64,000 nt of DNA from Bradyrhizobium prioriisuperbiae (GTDB lineage: Bacteria; Pseudomonadota; Alphaproteobacteria; Rhizobiales; Xanthobacteraceae), in assembly GCF_032397745.1 (NCBI RefSeq), contig NZ_CP135921.1, positions 2,108,001-2,172,000 on the forward strand. Reading direction: 5' to 3'. This document shows positions 7,914 to 16,928 of the stretch, in pieces (position 1 is the first letter of the stretch; every line of letters begins with the position of its first letter). The translations under genes were made by a program, and so were the position numbers. The notes below the pieces were generated by a model that was not told where the DNA came from, made no database searches, and saw only the letters and a list, made by a program, of their open reading frames with translations.

Positions 7914-9197
7914 ATGGAACGGCCCCGGCATGCAAGGGCAGGACTGTACGCGATCCTGATCGCTGTCACCGCACTGACTTATATTCACGCGGGCCGCGCA
8001 ACATCGGAACCGACGCAGCGCGACACACCAGGCGTTTCCCAGGGCGGCGGGCTATCACGCGCGGATGTGCGGCGCCGGGTCGAGAAGCTGAGCGAACTCG
8101 GGCGCGCGATGTTCTTCGATCCCGCACTGTCCAGCTCGGGCAAGATGTCCTGCGCATCGTGTCACGACCCACAACATGGTTTCAGCCCCGCGAACGACAT
8201 GGCGGTCCAGCGCGGCGGCAGCGACCTGCGTCAGGCGGGATTGCGCGCCGTCCCTACACTCACCTATCTCCAGGTGGTGCCGCCTTTCACGGAGCACTTC
8301 TTTGACTCCGAAGACGACGCCGACGAAAGCGTGGACAACGGTCCGACCGGCGGCTTGACGTGGGACGGGCGGGTCGACCGCGGCCGCGACCAGGCGAAGC
8401 TTCCTTTGCTCTCGCCGCTCGAGATGGGCAATGCCGATGCGGCGGAGGTCGCACGCCGGTTGCTGGCCGCCGGATATGGCGCGCCGATCGCCGAGGCGCT
8501 CGGCCGGCCGGATGTGCCCGATTCCGACACGCTGTTCGCGACGGCCACCAAAGCGCTGGAAGTGTTCCAGCAGGACCACCGCACATTCTATCCTTATAGC
8601 AGCAAATACGATGCATTCCTCGCCGGCAAAGCGACGCTGACGCCTCAGGAAGAGCGCGGGCTCGCCTTGTTCAACGATGAGGCCAAAGGCAATTGCGATT
8701 CCTGCCACATCAGCCGGCGCGGCAAGGACGGAACACCGCCGCAGTTCACCGATTTCGGCCTGATCGCACTCGGCGTGCCGCGCAATCCGGCGATCCCCGC
8801 CAACCGCGATCCAAGCTTCTTCGACCTCGGCCTGTGTGGTCCGTTGCGCACCGATTTTACCGACCGCATGGAGTATTGCGGCCGCTTTCGCACACCGACA
8901 TTGCGCAATGTGGCGCTGCGCAAGGTGTTCTTCCATAACGGCGTGTTCGGCTCGCTGCGGCAGGCCGTGGAATTCTATGTCGATCGTGACATCAATCCGG
9001 GCCGCTGGTTCTCGCGCCGGGCGGACGGCAGCATCAATCTCTATGACGACTTACCTGATAACGCCAAGGTGAATGTCAACACCGAGCCGCCCTTCGACCG
9101 CCGCCCCGGTCAGGCTCCGGCGCTGAATGCAACGGAGATCGATGACATCGTCGTTTTCCTCGGCACGCTCACCGACGGGTATGCGCCACCGCCGTAG
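7914..9197 (+). CDS. Periplasmic dihaem cytochrome c peroxidase (CcpA/MauG family)
   Basis: A 427-residue exported protein with two c-type haem sites, CASCH (about residue 81) and CDSCH (about residue 262), each in a cytochrome-c-like domain. The text GRAMFFDPALSSSGKMSC, TPTLRNVALRKVFFHNGVF and the Met/His ligand regions are typical of bacterial dihaem peroxidases, which reduce hydrogen peroxide or, in MauG relatives, oxidise protein side chains. An N-terminal hydrophobic segment (residues 10-27) is the export signal. Pairing with a secreted phosphatase is unusual; whether they cooperate is unknown. Confidence 0.9.
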   Translation: MERPRHARAGLYAILIAVTALTYIHAGRATSEPTQRDTPGVSQGGGLSRADVRRRVEKLSELGRAMFFDPALSSSGKMSCASCHDPQHGFSPANDMAVQRGGSDLRQAGLRAVPTLTYLQVVPPFTEHFFDSEDDADESVDNGPTGGLTWDGRVDRGRDQAKLPLLSPLEMGNADAAEVARRLLAAGYGAPIAEALGRPDVPDSDTLFATATKALEVFQQDHRTFYPYSSKYDAFLAGKATLTPQEERGLALFNDEAKGNCDSCHISRRGKDGTPPQFTDFGLIALGVPRNPAIPANRDPSFFDLGLCGPLRTDFTDRMEYCGRFRTPTLRNVALRKVFFHNGVFGSLRQAVEFYVDRDINPGRWFSRRADGSINLYDDLPDNAKVNVNTEPPFDRRPGQAPALNATEIDDIVVFLGTLTDGYAPPP

Positions 9198-9203
9198 CGG
9201 TCT

Positions 9204-9416
9204 TCAGGTGCCGCGGGATCCCGCGGGGAGATCGACGATCTCGGCGATCGCATCGACGCCACGGCCCTGCGCCGTCGCGGCGCCGCTGTCGTGCACATTG
9301 AGCGTGGCCCCATTCGAGAATTGAAGCACCCATCCGTCGTCGCTGTCGTTGCGGCGGCGGTCCGTCAGCTCGATGCCTGCTGCTGAAATCTGCGCAATGG
9401 CTTTGTCGACATCCAT
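9204..9416 (-). CDS. Small protein of unknown function, about 70 residues
   Basis: An open frame with ATG at 9416 preceded by GGGTGAAAAC; longer in-frame starts exist at 9455 and 9482. The C-terminal half (GWVLQFSNGATLNVHDSG, then AATAQGR) resembles the beta-strand-turn of small TBP-like domains, where a 'y-xx-G-xx-x-QGK' pattern recurs, for example at the N-terminus of RNase HIII. That is a weak visual resemblance. It is convergent with the peroxidase gene and 90 bases from the moeB end. Coding is likely but no function is recognised. Confidence 0.55.
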   Translation of the reverse strand: MDVDKAIAQISAAGIELTDRRRNDSDDGWVLQFSNGATLNVHDSGAATAQGRGVDAIAEIVDLPAGSRGT

Positions 9417-9506
9417 GATGTTTTCACCCGGCGACAGAAGATCACCCCCGTCCATTAGCGATCCGCCGCGACGGGAAGTCAAGACAGACGCGACGGCGGA
9501 CTTCTC

Positions 9507-10307
9507 TCAGCGATGTCCGCTCAAATCCCTGATGGTCGGATGATCGCCATTGAGCGGATTCGACGGATCGCGCTGATAACGCAGTGTCTCGAAGCGCATG
9601 GCGCGCGCGTCGATCATCACCAGACGCCCGACCAGGCCCTCGCCAAAGCCGACGATCTCGCGAAGCACTTCCAGCGCGGTCATCGAACCGACCATGCCGG
9701 CCAGCGCGCCGAGGATGCCGGCCTCCTCGCAGGTCGGCACCGTGCCCGGCGGTGGCGGATCAGGAAACAGGCAGCGATAGGTCGGATTCAATTGCCCGTC
9801 TGCATTGGTCTCATGCGCGCGAATGGTGGTCAGCGACGCATCGAACACCCCGAGCGCCGCGCTGATTAATGGCTTCTTCGCCAGATAACAGGCATCCGAG
9901 ACGAGATAGCGGGTGGCGAAATTGTCCGAGCCATCGGCGATGATGTCGTAACCGCCGATCAGCTCCTGCACGTTGGCCGCCGTCATGCGTTTGGCGTGGG
10001 CGGTGAAGGTCACATGGGGATTGAGCGCGCGGATCTTGTCCGCGGCGCTGTCCACCTTCGGCCGGCCGACATCGGGGGTGAAATGGATGATCTGCCGCTG
10101 CAGGTTGGACAGCGACACGGTGTCGTCATCGACCACGCCGAGGGTGCCGACACCGGCCGCCGCCAGATACATCAGCGCCGGCGCACCGAGCCCGCCCGCG
10201 CCGATCACCAGCACCCGCGCCTTCTGCAAAGCCGCCTGTCCCGGACCGCCGACCTCGCGCAGCACGATATGGCGCGCATAACGCTCGAGTTCGTCCGCGC
10301 TCAACAC
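9507..10307 (-). CDS. moeB: Adenylyltransferase MoeB/ThiF family, without zinc cysteines
   Basis: A 266-residue E1-like enzyme. MoeB adenylates the C-terminal glycine of MoaD in molybdopterin synthesis; ThiF does the same for ThiS. The nucleotide site GAGGLGAPALMYLAAAGVG, DDDTVSLSNLQRQI and the catalytic Asp region DGSDNFATRYLVSDAC are intact. The usual PCYRC is PTYRC, and the C-terminal CPxCG zinc pair is replaced by DPSNPLNG, so the structural zinc site seems lost. No moa or thi gene lies nearby, so the partner cannot be settled. Confidence 0.85.
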   Translation of the reverse strand: MLSADELERYARHIVLREVGGPGQAALQKARVLVIGAGGLGAPALMYLAAAGVGTLGVVDDDTVSLSNLQRQIIHFTPDVGRPKVDSAADKIRALNPHVTFTAHAKRMTAANVQELIGGYDIIADGSDNFATRYLVSDACYLAKKPLISAALGVFDASLTTIRAHETNADGQLNPTYRCLFPDPPPPGTVPTCEEAGILGALAGMVGSMTALEVLREIVGFGEGLVGRLVMIDARAMRFETLRYQRDPSNPLNGDHPTIRDLSGHR

Positions 10308-10419
10308 CTCAGTGTTTTCCTTCCATCATCCGCTGAACCAGCGGTTACCTGTTGCCGACCAAGCAGATATGGTACTTCCAGCCTCCCTGCCAGCCCAAAC
10401 AAGCCATGAAGGGCGCCTC

Positions 10420-11841
10420 ATGCGTACGATGACCGCTGCAGCTCTGATCGTCACGCTCACCAGCGTCGCGGCCCTTGCGCAAACGCCCACCGCGGGCGCT
10501 CCGAGCGCGGCGAAGCCAGCAGCCCCGGCGCCGGCTGCCTCGACCGCCCCCAAGCCGGTGAAAACCACCACGGTCCGGCCGGACGGAACCAGCGTGCCGG
10601 CCCGCCCCACGACACAGACCCCCGTCGACACGGCCAACGCCATGGCGGCGCAGGAACGGCAGGCGATCCAGTCGGACCTCGCCTGGGTCGGCGCCTACAA
10701 CGGCGCGATCAATGGCGAAGCCAGCGAACGCCTGATCACCGCGATCAAGACCTTCCAGAAGGACAACAGCGGCAAGACCACCGGCGTGCTCAATCCGCAG
10801 GAGCGGGCTGCGCTGGCCGCCGCCGCCAAGGCGCTGCAGGATGCTGCCGGCTGGAAAATCGGCCTCGATCCGGTCAACGGCATCAGGCTGGGATTGCCGA
10901 CCAAACTCGCTCCGGTGCAAAGCGCCACCGCCGCCGGCACCAAATGGTCATCGGCGCAGGGCCAGATCCAGATCGAGACCTGGCGCAACAAGGACACCAA
11001 CCTGACCATTGCGGCGATGGCGGACAGCGAAAAGAAGGAGCCCGCCGGTCGCCGGATCGACTACAGCGTGGTGAAGCCGGACTTCTTCGTGCTGTCCGGC
11101 CTGCAGGGGCTGAAGAAATTTTATGTCCGCGGCCAGATCAAGGGCAGCGAAGTGCGCGGCATCACCATCCTGTACGATCAGGCCACCGAAGGCAGCATGG
11201 CGCCGGTGGTGATCGCGATGTCGAGCGCGTTCGCGCCGTTCAGCGGCAGCGAGATCGCGCTGACCGTGGCGCCCCCGCCGCGCAAGAAGGTCGAATACGC
11301 CACCGGCATCGTGGTCAGCAAGGATGGCGGCATCGTCACCGACCGCAATGCCGTCGATGGTTGCGAGACCATCGTGATCCCCGGCCGCGGCAACGCCGAT
11401 CGTCTTCGCGACGATCAGGCCCGCGAACTGGCGCTGCTGCGCGTCTATGGCAGCACGGACTGGAAGCCGGTCGGCTTCGGCGGCGCCTGGAAATCGGAGG
11501 TGACCGTGACCGGCATCGCCGATCCGCAAAATCAAGGCGGCGGCGGCACCATCAGCAGCATGGCAGCGCATCTCACCTCGAACGGCGGCGACGTGAAGCT
11601 CGCGCCCGCGCCCGGCGTCGGTTTCTCCGGCGCGGCGGTCACTGACGCCGATGGCAAATTCGCCGGCCTCGCGCTGCTGAAATCGGCGGTGGTGGCCGGA
11701 CCCACGCCCGTGCCAGCCCAGGCCGCGCTGGTGCCCGCGGAGATCGTGCGAACGTTTCTGACTGCGGCGAAGGTGACCGTGGCAGCGGGACTGTCCGACG
11801 CCAAGGCGTCGGTCGTCCGTGTGATCTGCATCAGGAAATAG
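10420..11841 (+). CDS. Exported trypsin-like protease with peptidoglycan-binding-like domain
   Basis: A 473-residue protein. Signal peptide residues 1-18 end in AALAQ, followed by an Ala/Pro/Lys-rich linker to about residue 60. Residues about 70-130 resemble a peptidoglycan-binding helical domain (QSDLAWVGAYNGAINGEASE). The C-terminal half (about 285-473) looks like a serine-protease barrel (GIVVSKDGGIVTDRNAVDGC, later GVGFSGAAVTDADGKFAG with a candidate serine). The catalytic triad is not clearly complete, so activity is uncertain. ATG at 10420 follows GAAGGGC; an in-frame start at 10312 would add a non-signal extension. Confidence 0.7.
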   Translation: MRTMTAAALIVTLTSVAALAQTPTAGAPSAAKPAAPAPAASTAPKPVKTTTVRPDGTSVPARPTTQTPVDTANAMAAQERQAIQSDLAWVGAYNGAINGEASERLITAIKTFQKDNSGKTTGVLNPQERAALAAAAKALQDAAGWKIGLDPVNGIRLGLPTKLAPVQSATAAGTKWSSAQGQIQIETWRNKDTNLTIAAMADSEKKEPAGRRIDYSVVKPDFFVLSGLQGLKKFYVRGQIKGSEVRGITILYDQATEGSMAPVVIAMSSAFAPFSGSEIALTVAPPPRKKVEYATGIVVSKDGGIVTDRNAVDGCETIVIPGRGNADRLRDDQARELALLRVYGSTDWKPVGFGGAWKSEVTVTGIADPQNQGGGGTISSMAAHLTSNGGDVKLAPAPGVGFSGAAVTDADGKFAGLALLKSAVVAGPTPVPAQAALVPAEIVRTFLTAAKVTVAAGLSDAKASVVRVICIRK

Positions 11842-11869
11842 AATCTTCGGGGCGGATTCCGTCGTTTCA

Positions 11870-11992
11870 CCTCATGGTGAGGAGGCGCTCTTGCGCCGTC
11901 TCGAACCATGAGGCCGATGGCTCGCCATTTACTCACCATGCCCGGGCCTCGTCCTTCGAGACGCAGGCTTCGCCTGCTCCTCAGGATGAGGA
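11870..11992. repeat. Dispersed palindromic intergenic repeat (two hairpin modules)
   Basis: The first module has arms CCTCATGG (11870-11877) and CCATGAGG (11906-11913). The second (11947-11991) has outer arms CCTCGTCCT and AGGATGAGG around the hairpin GCAGGCTTCGCCTGC (11963-11977). From general knowledge, elements with this wording occur many times between genes in Bradyrhizobium relatives. Here it sits between the convergent protease and mutM genes. Confidence 0.75.
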
Positions 11993-12024
11993 GTCAGGTC
12001 GAGAATAACGCGGCAAGATTGGCT

Positions 12025-12906
12025 CTACTTCTGGCACACCGGGCACCAGAACGTGGAGCGGCCGTTCTGCGTGAAACGCTTGACGGTGCCCTTGCATCCC
12101 CTGGTCTGGCATTTCTCGTCTTCGCGATCGTAGACGCGAAACGAATGCTGGAAATAGCCGAGTTCACCCGAGGTCTGGCGATGATCGCGCAAGGACGAGC
12201 CGCCGGCCTCGATGGCCTGGTTGAGCACGGTGTGAATGGCATCCACCAGCCGCTTGGCGTGATCGGATGGCGCGCCGTTGCGCAGCGCCAGCGTCGAGGC
12301 CTGTCGTTTCGGCGACAGATGCGAACGGAACAGCGCTTCGCAGACATAGATGTTGCCGAGCCCCGCCACCACGCGCTGATCGAGCAGCGCCGCCTTCAGG
12401 CTGGTCTTCTTGCCGACACAACCGGCGGCGAGCAGCGCTGCGTCGAACGAATTGCTCAGCGGCTCGGGGCCGAGCCCGCGCAGGAACGGCTCCTCCTCCA
12501 TCTCGCTGTGGCGGATAATCTTCATGTAACCAAAGCGGCGCGGATCGTTGAACGAGACGATCGCGCCCGATGCCATGTGGAAGATCACATGATCGTGCGC
12601 GCGATCCTCGCTGCGCGGGCGATGAAAAACACCGGGCGCCTTCGCCGAGGCATGCTGCACGATCCGGAACGAGCCGGACATGCCCAGATGCATCAAGAGC
12701 ACGTCGCCGGAGGACAGATCGGCCATCAGGTACTTTGCGCGCCGTCCCAGCCCGACAATGGTCTGGCCCTCCAGCCGCGCGACAAAATCCTTCTGGAACG
12801 GGAATCGGAGATCGCCGCGCCGGGCTTCGACCCGCGTTATCCGATCTCCTTCCATGACAGGCTGCAATCCACGGCGGACGGTTTCGACTTCGGGTAATTC
12901 AGGCAT
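12025..12906 (-). CDS. mutM: Formamidopyrimidine-DNA glycosylase Fpg/MutM
   Basis: A 293-residue base-excision repair glycosylase/AP-lyase that removes 8-oxoguanine and formamidopyrimidines. The N-terminus [14 protein letters not shown] supplies the catalytic Pro1 and Glu2, and the C-terminal zinc finger is C-x4-C (CQTRGC) and C-x2-C (CPVC) near the end. [12 protein letters not shown], the helix-two-turn-helix region, is present. Length is slightly above the 270 usual for E. coli. It is divergent from ubiE across 177 bases, an arrangement common in alphaproteobacteria. Confidence 0.96.
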   Translation of the reverse strand: MPELPEVETVRRGLQPVMEGDRITRVEARRGDLRFPFQKDFVARLEGQTIVGLGRRAKYLMADLSSGDVLLMHLGMSGSFRIVQHASAKAPGVFHRPRSEDRAHDHVIFHMASGAIVSFNDPRRFGYMKIIRHSEMEEEPFLRGLGPEPLSNSFDAALLAAGCVGKKTSLKAALLDQRVVAGLGNIYVCEALFRSHLSPKRQASTLALRNGAPSDHAKRLVDAIHTVLNQAIEAGGSSLRDHRQTSGELGYFQHSFRVYDREDEKCQTRGCKGTVKRFTQNGRSTFWCPVCQK

Positions 12907-13083
12907 GCGGCGATCGATTTATGAATGACGGTTGCGGCTGAGATGTGCGCTGATTTAGCCCTTGAACCGGCTCGCGGGATTCACCATACGACACGTGTCA
13001 AGGTGGGGTGGAGCGTTAACGATCCCTGCTTGTAGCGCGGGCCGACGCGCCGCGCTATGGTCCCGCCGCGGAGAGAGTATGTG

Positions 13084-13845
13084 ATGGATCGAAGCGACGA
13101 AACCACCCATTTCGGCTACCGGGACGTGCCGCTGGGCGAGAAGCAGACGCTGGTGAACGACGTGTTTCACAGCGTGGCCTCGCGCTACGACCTGATGAAC
13201 GATCTGATGTCGGCGGGCCTGCACCGGCTCTGGAAGGACGCGATGATTACCGCGCTCAATCCGCCGCGCGGCGACCAGCCATTCGCACTGCTCGATGTCG
13301 CCGGCGGCACCGGCGATATTTCGTTTCGCGCAGCCAAGGCGTCTGGTTTCGGCTTTCAGGCCACTGTCTGCGACATCAACACCGACATGCTGGAGGTCGG
13401 CCGCGACCGCGCCGTCAAACGGCAGCTCGACGATCGGGTGACGTTCGTCGAAGGCAATGCCGAAGCACTGAGCTTCGCGGACCGCAGCTTCGACGCCTAC
13501 ACCATCGCGTTCGGCATCCGCAACGTGCCGCGCATCGACGCGGCGTTACGCGAGGCGTTTCGCGTGCTGCGCCCCGGCTCGCGTTTTCTCTGCCTGGAAT
13601 TTTCCGCAGCCGACCTGCCCGGGCTGGACCGAATCTACGACATGTATTCGTTCAATGTCATCCCGGCGATCGGGCGCGCGGTGACCGGCGACGCCGAATC
13701 CTATCGTTATCTGGTGGAATCGATCCGGCAGTTTCCAAAGCCAAATGCCTTTGCCGAGATGATCCGCGACGCCGGCTTCTCACGCGTCAGCCATCAGGCG
13801 ATGTCCGGCGGCATTGTCGCGCTGCATTCGGGCTGGCGTTTGTGA
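13084..13845 (+). CDS. ubiE: Ubiquinone/menaquinone C-methyltransferase UbiE
   Basis: A 253-residue SAM-dependent methyltransferase for the C2 (ubiquinone) step. Signatures are [21 protein letters not shown], the SAM-binding [13 protein letters not shown], and [24 protein letters not shown] at 13084 is preceded by GAGAGAG and gives the family length. The stop codon overlaps the ubiB start (GTGA), so the two are translationally coupled in one quinone operon. Confidence 0.96.
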   Translation: MDRSDETTHFGYRDVPLGEKQTLVNDVFHSVASRYDLMNDLMSAGLHRLWKDAMITALNPPRGDQPFALLDVAGGTGDISFRAAKASGFGFQATVCDINTDMLEVGRDRAVKRQLDDRVTFVEGNAEALSFADRSFDAYTIAFGIRNVPRIDAALREAFRVLRPGSRFLCLEFSAADLPGLDRIYDMYSFNVIPAIGRAVTGDAESYRYLVESIRQFPKPNAFAEMIRDAGFSRVSHQAMSGGIVALHSGWRL

Positions 13846-15413
13846 TTTCGGCGATCCCCCATGTCCTGCGCCTGACCCGCGCAGCGTATGTCGTTGCCCG
13901 CGAGGGCACCTTCGCCGTGGTCGATCCGGAGCCATTGCCGGCGCCGCTGCGTTTCATGCTGCGGGTGGCGCGGCTGATCGAGCGCCGCGACGCCAAATCC
14001 GGCCCGCGGCTGGCGCGGGCGCTGACCCGGCTGGGGCCGACCTATGTCAAGCTTGGCCAGGTGCTGGCGACGCGCCCCGATGTGGTCGGCGTCAAGATGG
14101 CGCGCGACCTGGAGCGGCTGCAGGACAAGCTGCCGGCATTCTCCCAGGCAGAAGCCGAGGCGGTTGTCGCCGCATCGCTGGAACGCCCGCTCGCACAGGC
14201 GTTTGCCGTGTTCGGCCCGTCGGTGGCCGCGGCCTCGATCGCGCAAGTGCATCGCGCCGAGATCGATAAAGATGGCGTGCGCCAACTGCCGGTCGCGGTG
14301 AAAGTGCTGCGGCCCGGTATCGCCGATCGTTTCCGCCGTGATACCAGCTCGCTGATGTTCGCCGCGCGCACCGCGGAGCGGCTCTCGTCGGAAGCTCGGC
14401 GGCTGCGCAGCATCGAGATCGTCGAGACGCTGGCGCGCTCGGTGGCGATGGAGATGGATCTCCGCCTCGAGGCGGCTGCGCTGTCGGAGATGACGGAAAA
14501 CACCCGCGACGATACGGATTTCCGCATCCCCACCGTGGACTGGGACCGTACCAGCCATCACGTGCTCACCATGGAATGGATCGACGGCATTCCGCTGAGC
14601 GATCGTCCCAGGCTGGAAGCGGCCGGCGTCGATCTGCCGGATCTCGGCCGCAAGGTGATCCAGAGCTTCCTGCAGCATGCGCTGCGTGATGGCTTTTTTC
14701 ATGCCGACATGCACCCGGGCAATTTGTTCGTCGACAGCGACGGCCGGCTGGTGGCGGTGGATTTCGGCATCATGGGCCGGCTCGGCATGAAGGAACGGCG
14801 CTTCCTCGCCGAGATCCTGCTCGGCTTCATCACCCGCGACTATCATCGCGTCGCCGAGGTGCATTTCGAGGCGGGCTATGTGCCCGCGCACCATTCGATC
14901 GACAATTTCGCGCAAGCCATCCGCGCCATCGGCGAACCGATCCACAATCGCCGCGCCGATGAAATCTCGATGGCGCGGCTGTTGACCCTGCTGCTCGAGG
15001 TCACCGCCCTGTTCGACATGCGGACGCGGCCGGAATTGATCCTGCTGCAAAAGACCATGGTGGTGGTCGAGGGCGTCGCCCGCTCGTTCAACCCGCGGCT
15101 CGACATTTGGAAAACCGCCGATCCGGTGGTGCGGGCCTGGATCGAACGCAATCTCGGCCCGATGGGCCGGATCGAGGGTGTCGCAAGCGGCGCCGGCCAG
15201 ATCGGCAAGCTCTTGTCCGGGCTGCCCGTCATTGCCGGCCGCGCGGTGGCGGCGCTGGAGCAGGTCGAGGCCATGACCCGGGAGGGCCTGGTGCTGGCGC
15301 CCGCGACTGTCGAGGCCATCGGCCGGGCCGAAGCGCGGCAGAACCGCTGGCAGACCCGGGCGCTCTGGGTGATCGCCCTGACGTTCCTGGCTATTCTCTG
15401 GAAAATTAGCTGA
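13842..15413 (+). CDS. ubiB: Ubiquinone biosynthesis kinase-like protein UbiB
   Basis: A 523-residue atypical kinase/ATPase needed for ubiquinone synthesis. The family-specific KxGQ motif is in [16 protein letters not shown], the Ala-rich loop in [13 protein letters not shown], and the kinase-like motifs in [13 protein letters not shown] and [12 protein letters not shown] hydrophobic C-terminal segment ([13 protein letters not shown]) suggests membrane anchoring. The start is GTG at 13842, overlapping the ubiE stop by four bases. The next gene, coaBC, begins after a 78-base gap with its own operator-like sequence. Confidence 0.95.
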   Translation: MISAIPHVLRLTRAAYVVAREGTFAVVDPEPLPAPLRFMLRVARLIERRDAKSGPRLARALTRLGPTYVKLGQVLATRPDVVGVKMARDLERLQDKLPAFSQAEAEAVVAASLERPLAQAFAVFGPSVAAASIAQVHRAEIDKDGVRQLPVAVKVLRPGIADRFRRDTSSLMFAARTAERLSSEARRLRSIEIVETLARSVAMEMDLRLEAAALSEMTENTRDDTDFRIPTVDWDRTSHHVLTMEWIDGIPLSDRPRLEAAGVDLPDLGRKVIQSFLQHALRDGFFHADMHPGNLFVDSDGRLVAVDFGIMGRLGMKERRFLAEILLGFITRDYHRVAEVHFEAGYVPAHHSIDNFAQAIRAIGEPIHNRRADEISMARLLTLLLEVTALFDMRTRPELILLQKTMVVVEGVARSFNPRLDIWKTADPVVRAWIERNLGPMGRIEGVASGAGQIGKLLSGLPVIAGRAVAALEQVEAMTREGLVLAPATVEAIGRAEARQNRWQTRALWVIALTFLAILWKIS

Positions 15414-15414
15414 T

Positions 15415-15454
15415 ATGATATCATTGCAATCAAATATTGATGGCATTGATATCA
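15415..15454. promoter_or_regulatory. Triple dyad operator-like region before coaBC
   Basis: Three dyads are evenly spaced: ATGATATCAT (15415-15424), ATCAA-ATA-TTGAT (15429-15441) and TGATATCA (15447-15454). Their centres are about 15.5 bases apart, and the outer two share an identical TGATATCA exactly 31 bases apart, close to three helical turns. The A+T-rich stretch stands out in a GC-rich region. Such phased short dyads are the usual target of ribbon-helix-helix proteins, and the next gene encodes such a domain. Autoregulation is inferred. Confidence 0.6.
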
Positions 15455-15491
15455 TTTGCTAGCGTCGGCCATCCCCATCGAGGCGACGGAT

Positions 15492-16928
15492 ATGGCCAGT
15501 CTGACGGTTCGCAAGCTCGACGAAGCCCTGAAGGCCGAACTGCGGCTGCGGGCAGCCCGCAACGGCCGCTCGGTGGAAGACGAGGTCCGGGTCATCCTGC
15601 GCGATGCCGCCTTCGACCAGCCCACCGCCGGCGCTGGCCTGCCGGAGGCCGATCCATCCCCGTCGGAGAGCCATCCAGCCGCGCCCCTCGCCTCCGCTGC
15701 CGGACGGCGGGTGACCCTGATCATCGGCGGCGGCATCGCCGCCTTCAAGTCGCTCGACCTGATCCGCCGGCTCAAGGAGCAGAAGCTGCAGGTGCGCTGC
15801 GTGCTGACATCAGCCGCGCAGCAGTTCATCACACCTCTAAGTGTCAGTGCCCTGGCGCACGAGCCCTGCTACACCGACTTGTTCGATCCGCGCAGCGAGT
15901 TCGATGCCGGGCACATCCGCCTTGCCCGCGACTGCGATCTGATCGTGGTGGCGCCGGCGACCGCGGACCTGATGGCGAAGATGGCGAACGGCCATGCCGA
16001 CGACCTCGCCACCGCCATTCTGCTCGCCACCCATCGTCCGATCCTGCTGGCGCCGGCAATGAACCCGCTGATGTGGAGCAACCCCGCCACCCGGCGCAAT
16101 GTGACCCAGCTCACCCGCGACGGCGTGTTTCTGATCGGCCCCAATTCCGGCGAGATGGCCGAAGCCGGCGAGGCCGGCACCGGCCGGATGTCCGAACCGC
16201 TGCAGATCGCCGCTGCCGCGCTGGACGTGATACGTCCTCCGGCAAAGGACCTGCCGCTGCACGGCAAGCACGTCCTGGTCACCGCGGGGCCCACCCACGA
16301 GCCGATTGATCCGGTGCGTTATATCGCCAACCGCTCCTCCGGCAAGCAGGGCTTCGCCATTGCGGCGGCCGCCGCTGCGGCCGGCGCCGACGTCACGCTG
16401 GTGTCCGGCCCGGTGAACCTGGCCGATCCGGCCGGCGTCACCGTGAAGCGCGTGGAATCCGCGCGCGACATGCTGGCCCAGGTGCAGGCGACGCTGCCGG
16501 TCGATGTCGCAATCTTCGCTGCGGCCGTCGCCGACTGGCGCGTGGCCAATGCCGGCGAGCAGAAGATCAAGAAAACCGCAGGCGGCCTGCCATCGCTGAC
16601 ATTCGCGGAAAACCCGGACATCCTGGCGACGGTCTCGAAGCTTGCGACCAATCGCCCGCCGCTGGTGATCGGCTTTGCCGCGGAAACCGAACACCTGATC
16701 GACAACGCCCGCGCCAAACTCAAGCGCAAGGGCTGCGACTGGCTGGTGGCCAACGACGTGTCGCCCGCATCCGGCGTGATGGGCGGCGACCGCAACACCA
16801 TTCATCTTTTAACCCGCGAAACCGTCGACTCCGGCGCTGTCGAAACCTGGCCGGTGATGAGCAAAGGCGAAGTCGCGACAACATTGGTCGCGCGGATCGC
16901 CGAATCAATTGGAGACACCACGCAATGA
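15492..16928 (+). CDS. coaBC: CoaBC with N-terminal ribbon-helix-helix (FitA/VapB-like) domain
   Basis: A 478-residue fusion. Residues 1-40 read as an antitoxin-type ribbon-helix-helix domain: strand [10 protein letters not shown], then [19 protein letters not shown] and VRVILRDA. A Pro/Ala/Ser-rich linker (43-70) follows. Residues about 72-250 are the FMN-dependent PPC decarboxylase CoaC ([45 protein letters not shown]), and about 258-478 are the PPC synthetase CoaB ([20 protein letters not shown]). Together CoaB and CoaC make 4'-phosphopantetheine from phosphopantothenate. ATG at 15492 follows GAGGCGACGG; a TTG at 15456 lies inside the operator. The stop overlaps the dut start. Confidence 0.93.
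   Translation: MASLTVRKLDEALKAELRLRAARNGRSVEDEVRVILRDAAFDQPTAGAGLPEADPSPSESHPAAPLASAAGRRVTLIIGGGIAAFKSLDLIRRLKEQKLQVRCVLTSAAQQFITPLSVSALAHEPCYTDLFDPRSEFDAGHIRLARDCDLIVVAPATADLMAKMANGHADDLATAILLATHRPILLAPAMNPLMWSNPATRRNVTQLTRDGVFLIGPNSGEMAEAGEAGTGRMSEPLQIAAAALDVIRPPAKDLPLHGKHVLVTAGPTHEPIDPVRYIANRSSGKQGFAIAAAAAAAGADVTLVSGPVNLADPAGVTVKRVESARDMLAQVQATLPVDVAIFAAAVADWRVANAGEQKIKKTAGGLPSLTFAENPDILATVSKLATNRPPLVIGFAAETEHLIDNARAKLKRKGCDWLVANDVSPASGVMGGDRNTIHLLTRETVDSGAVETWPVMSKGEVATTLVARIAESIGDTTQ

Noticed and set aside
13794..15455. A 553-codon frame opposite ubiB
   Set aside because: Antisense to a well-supported gene and without motifs.
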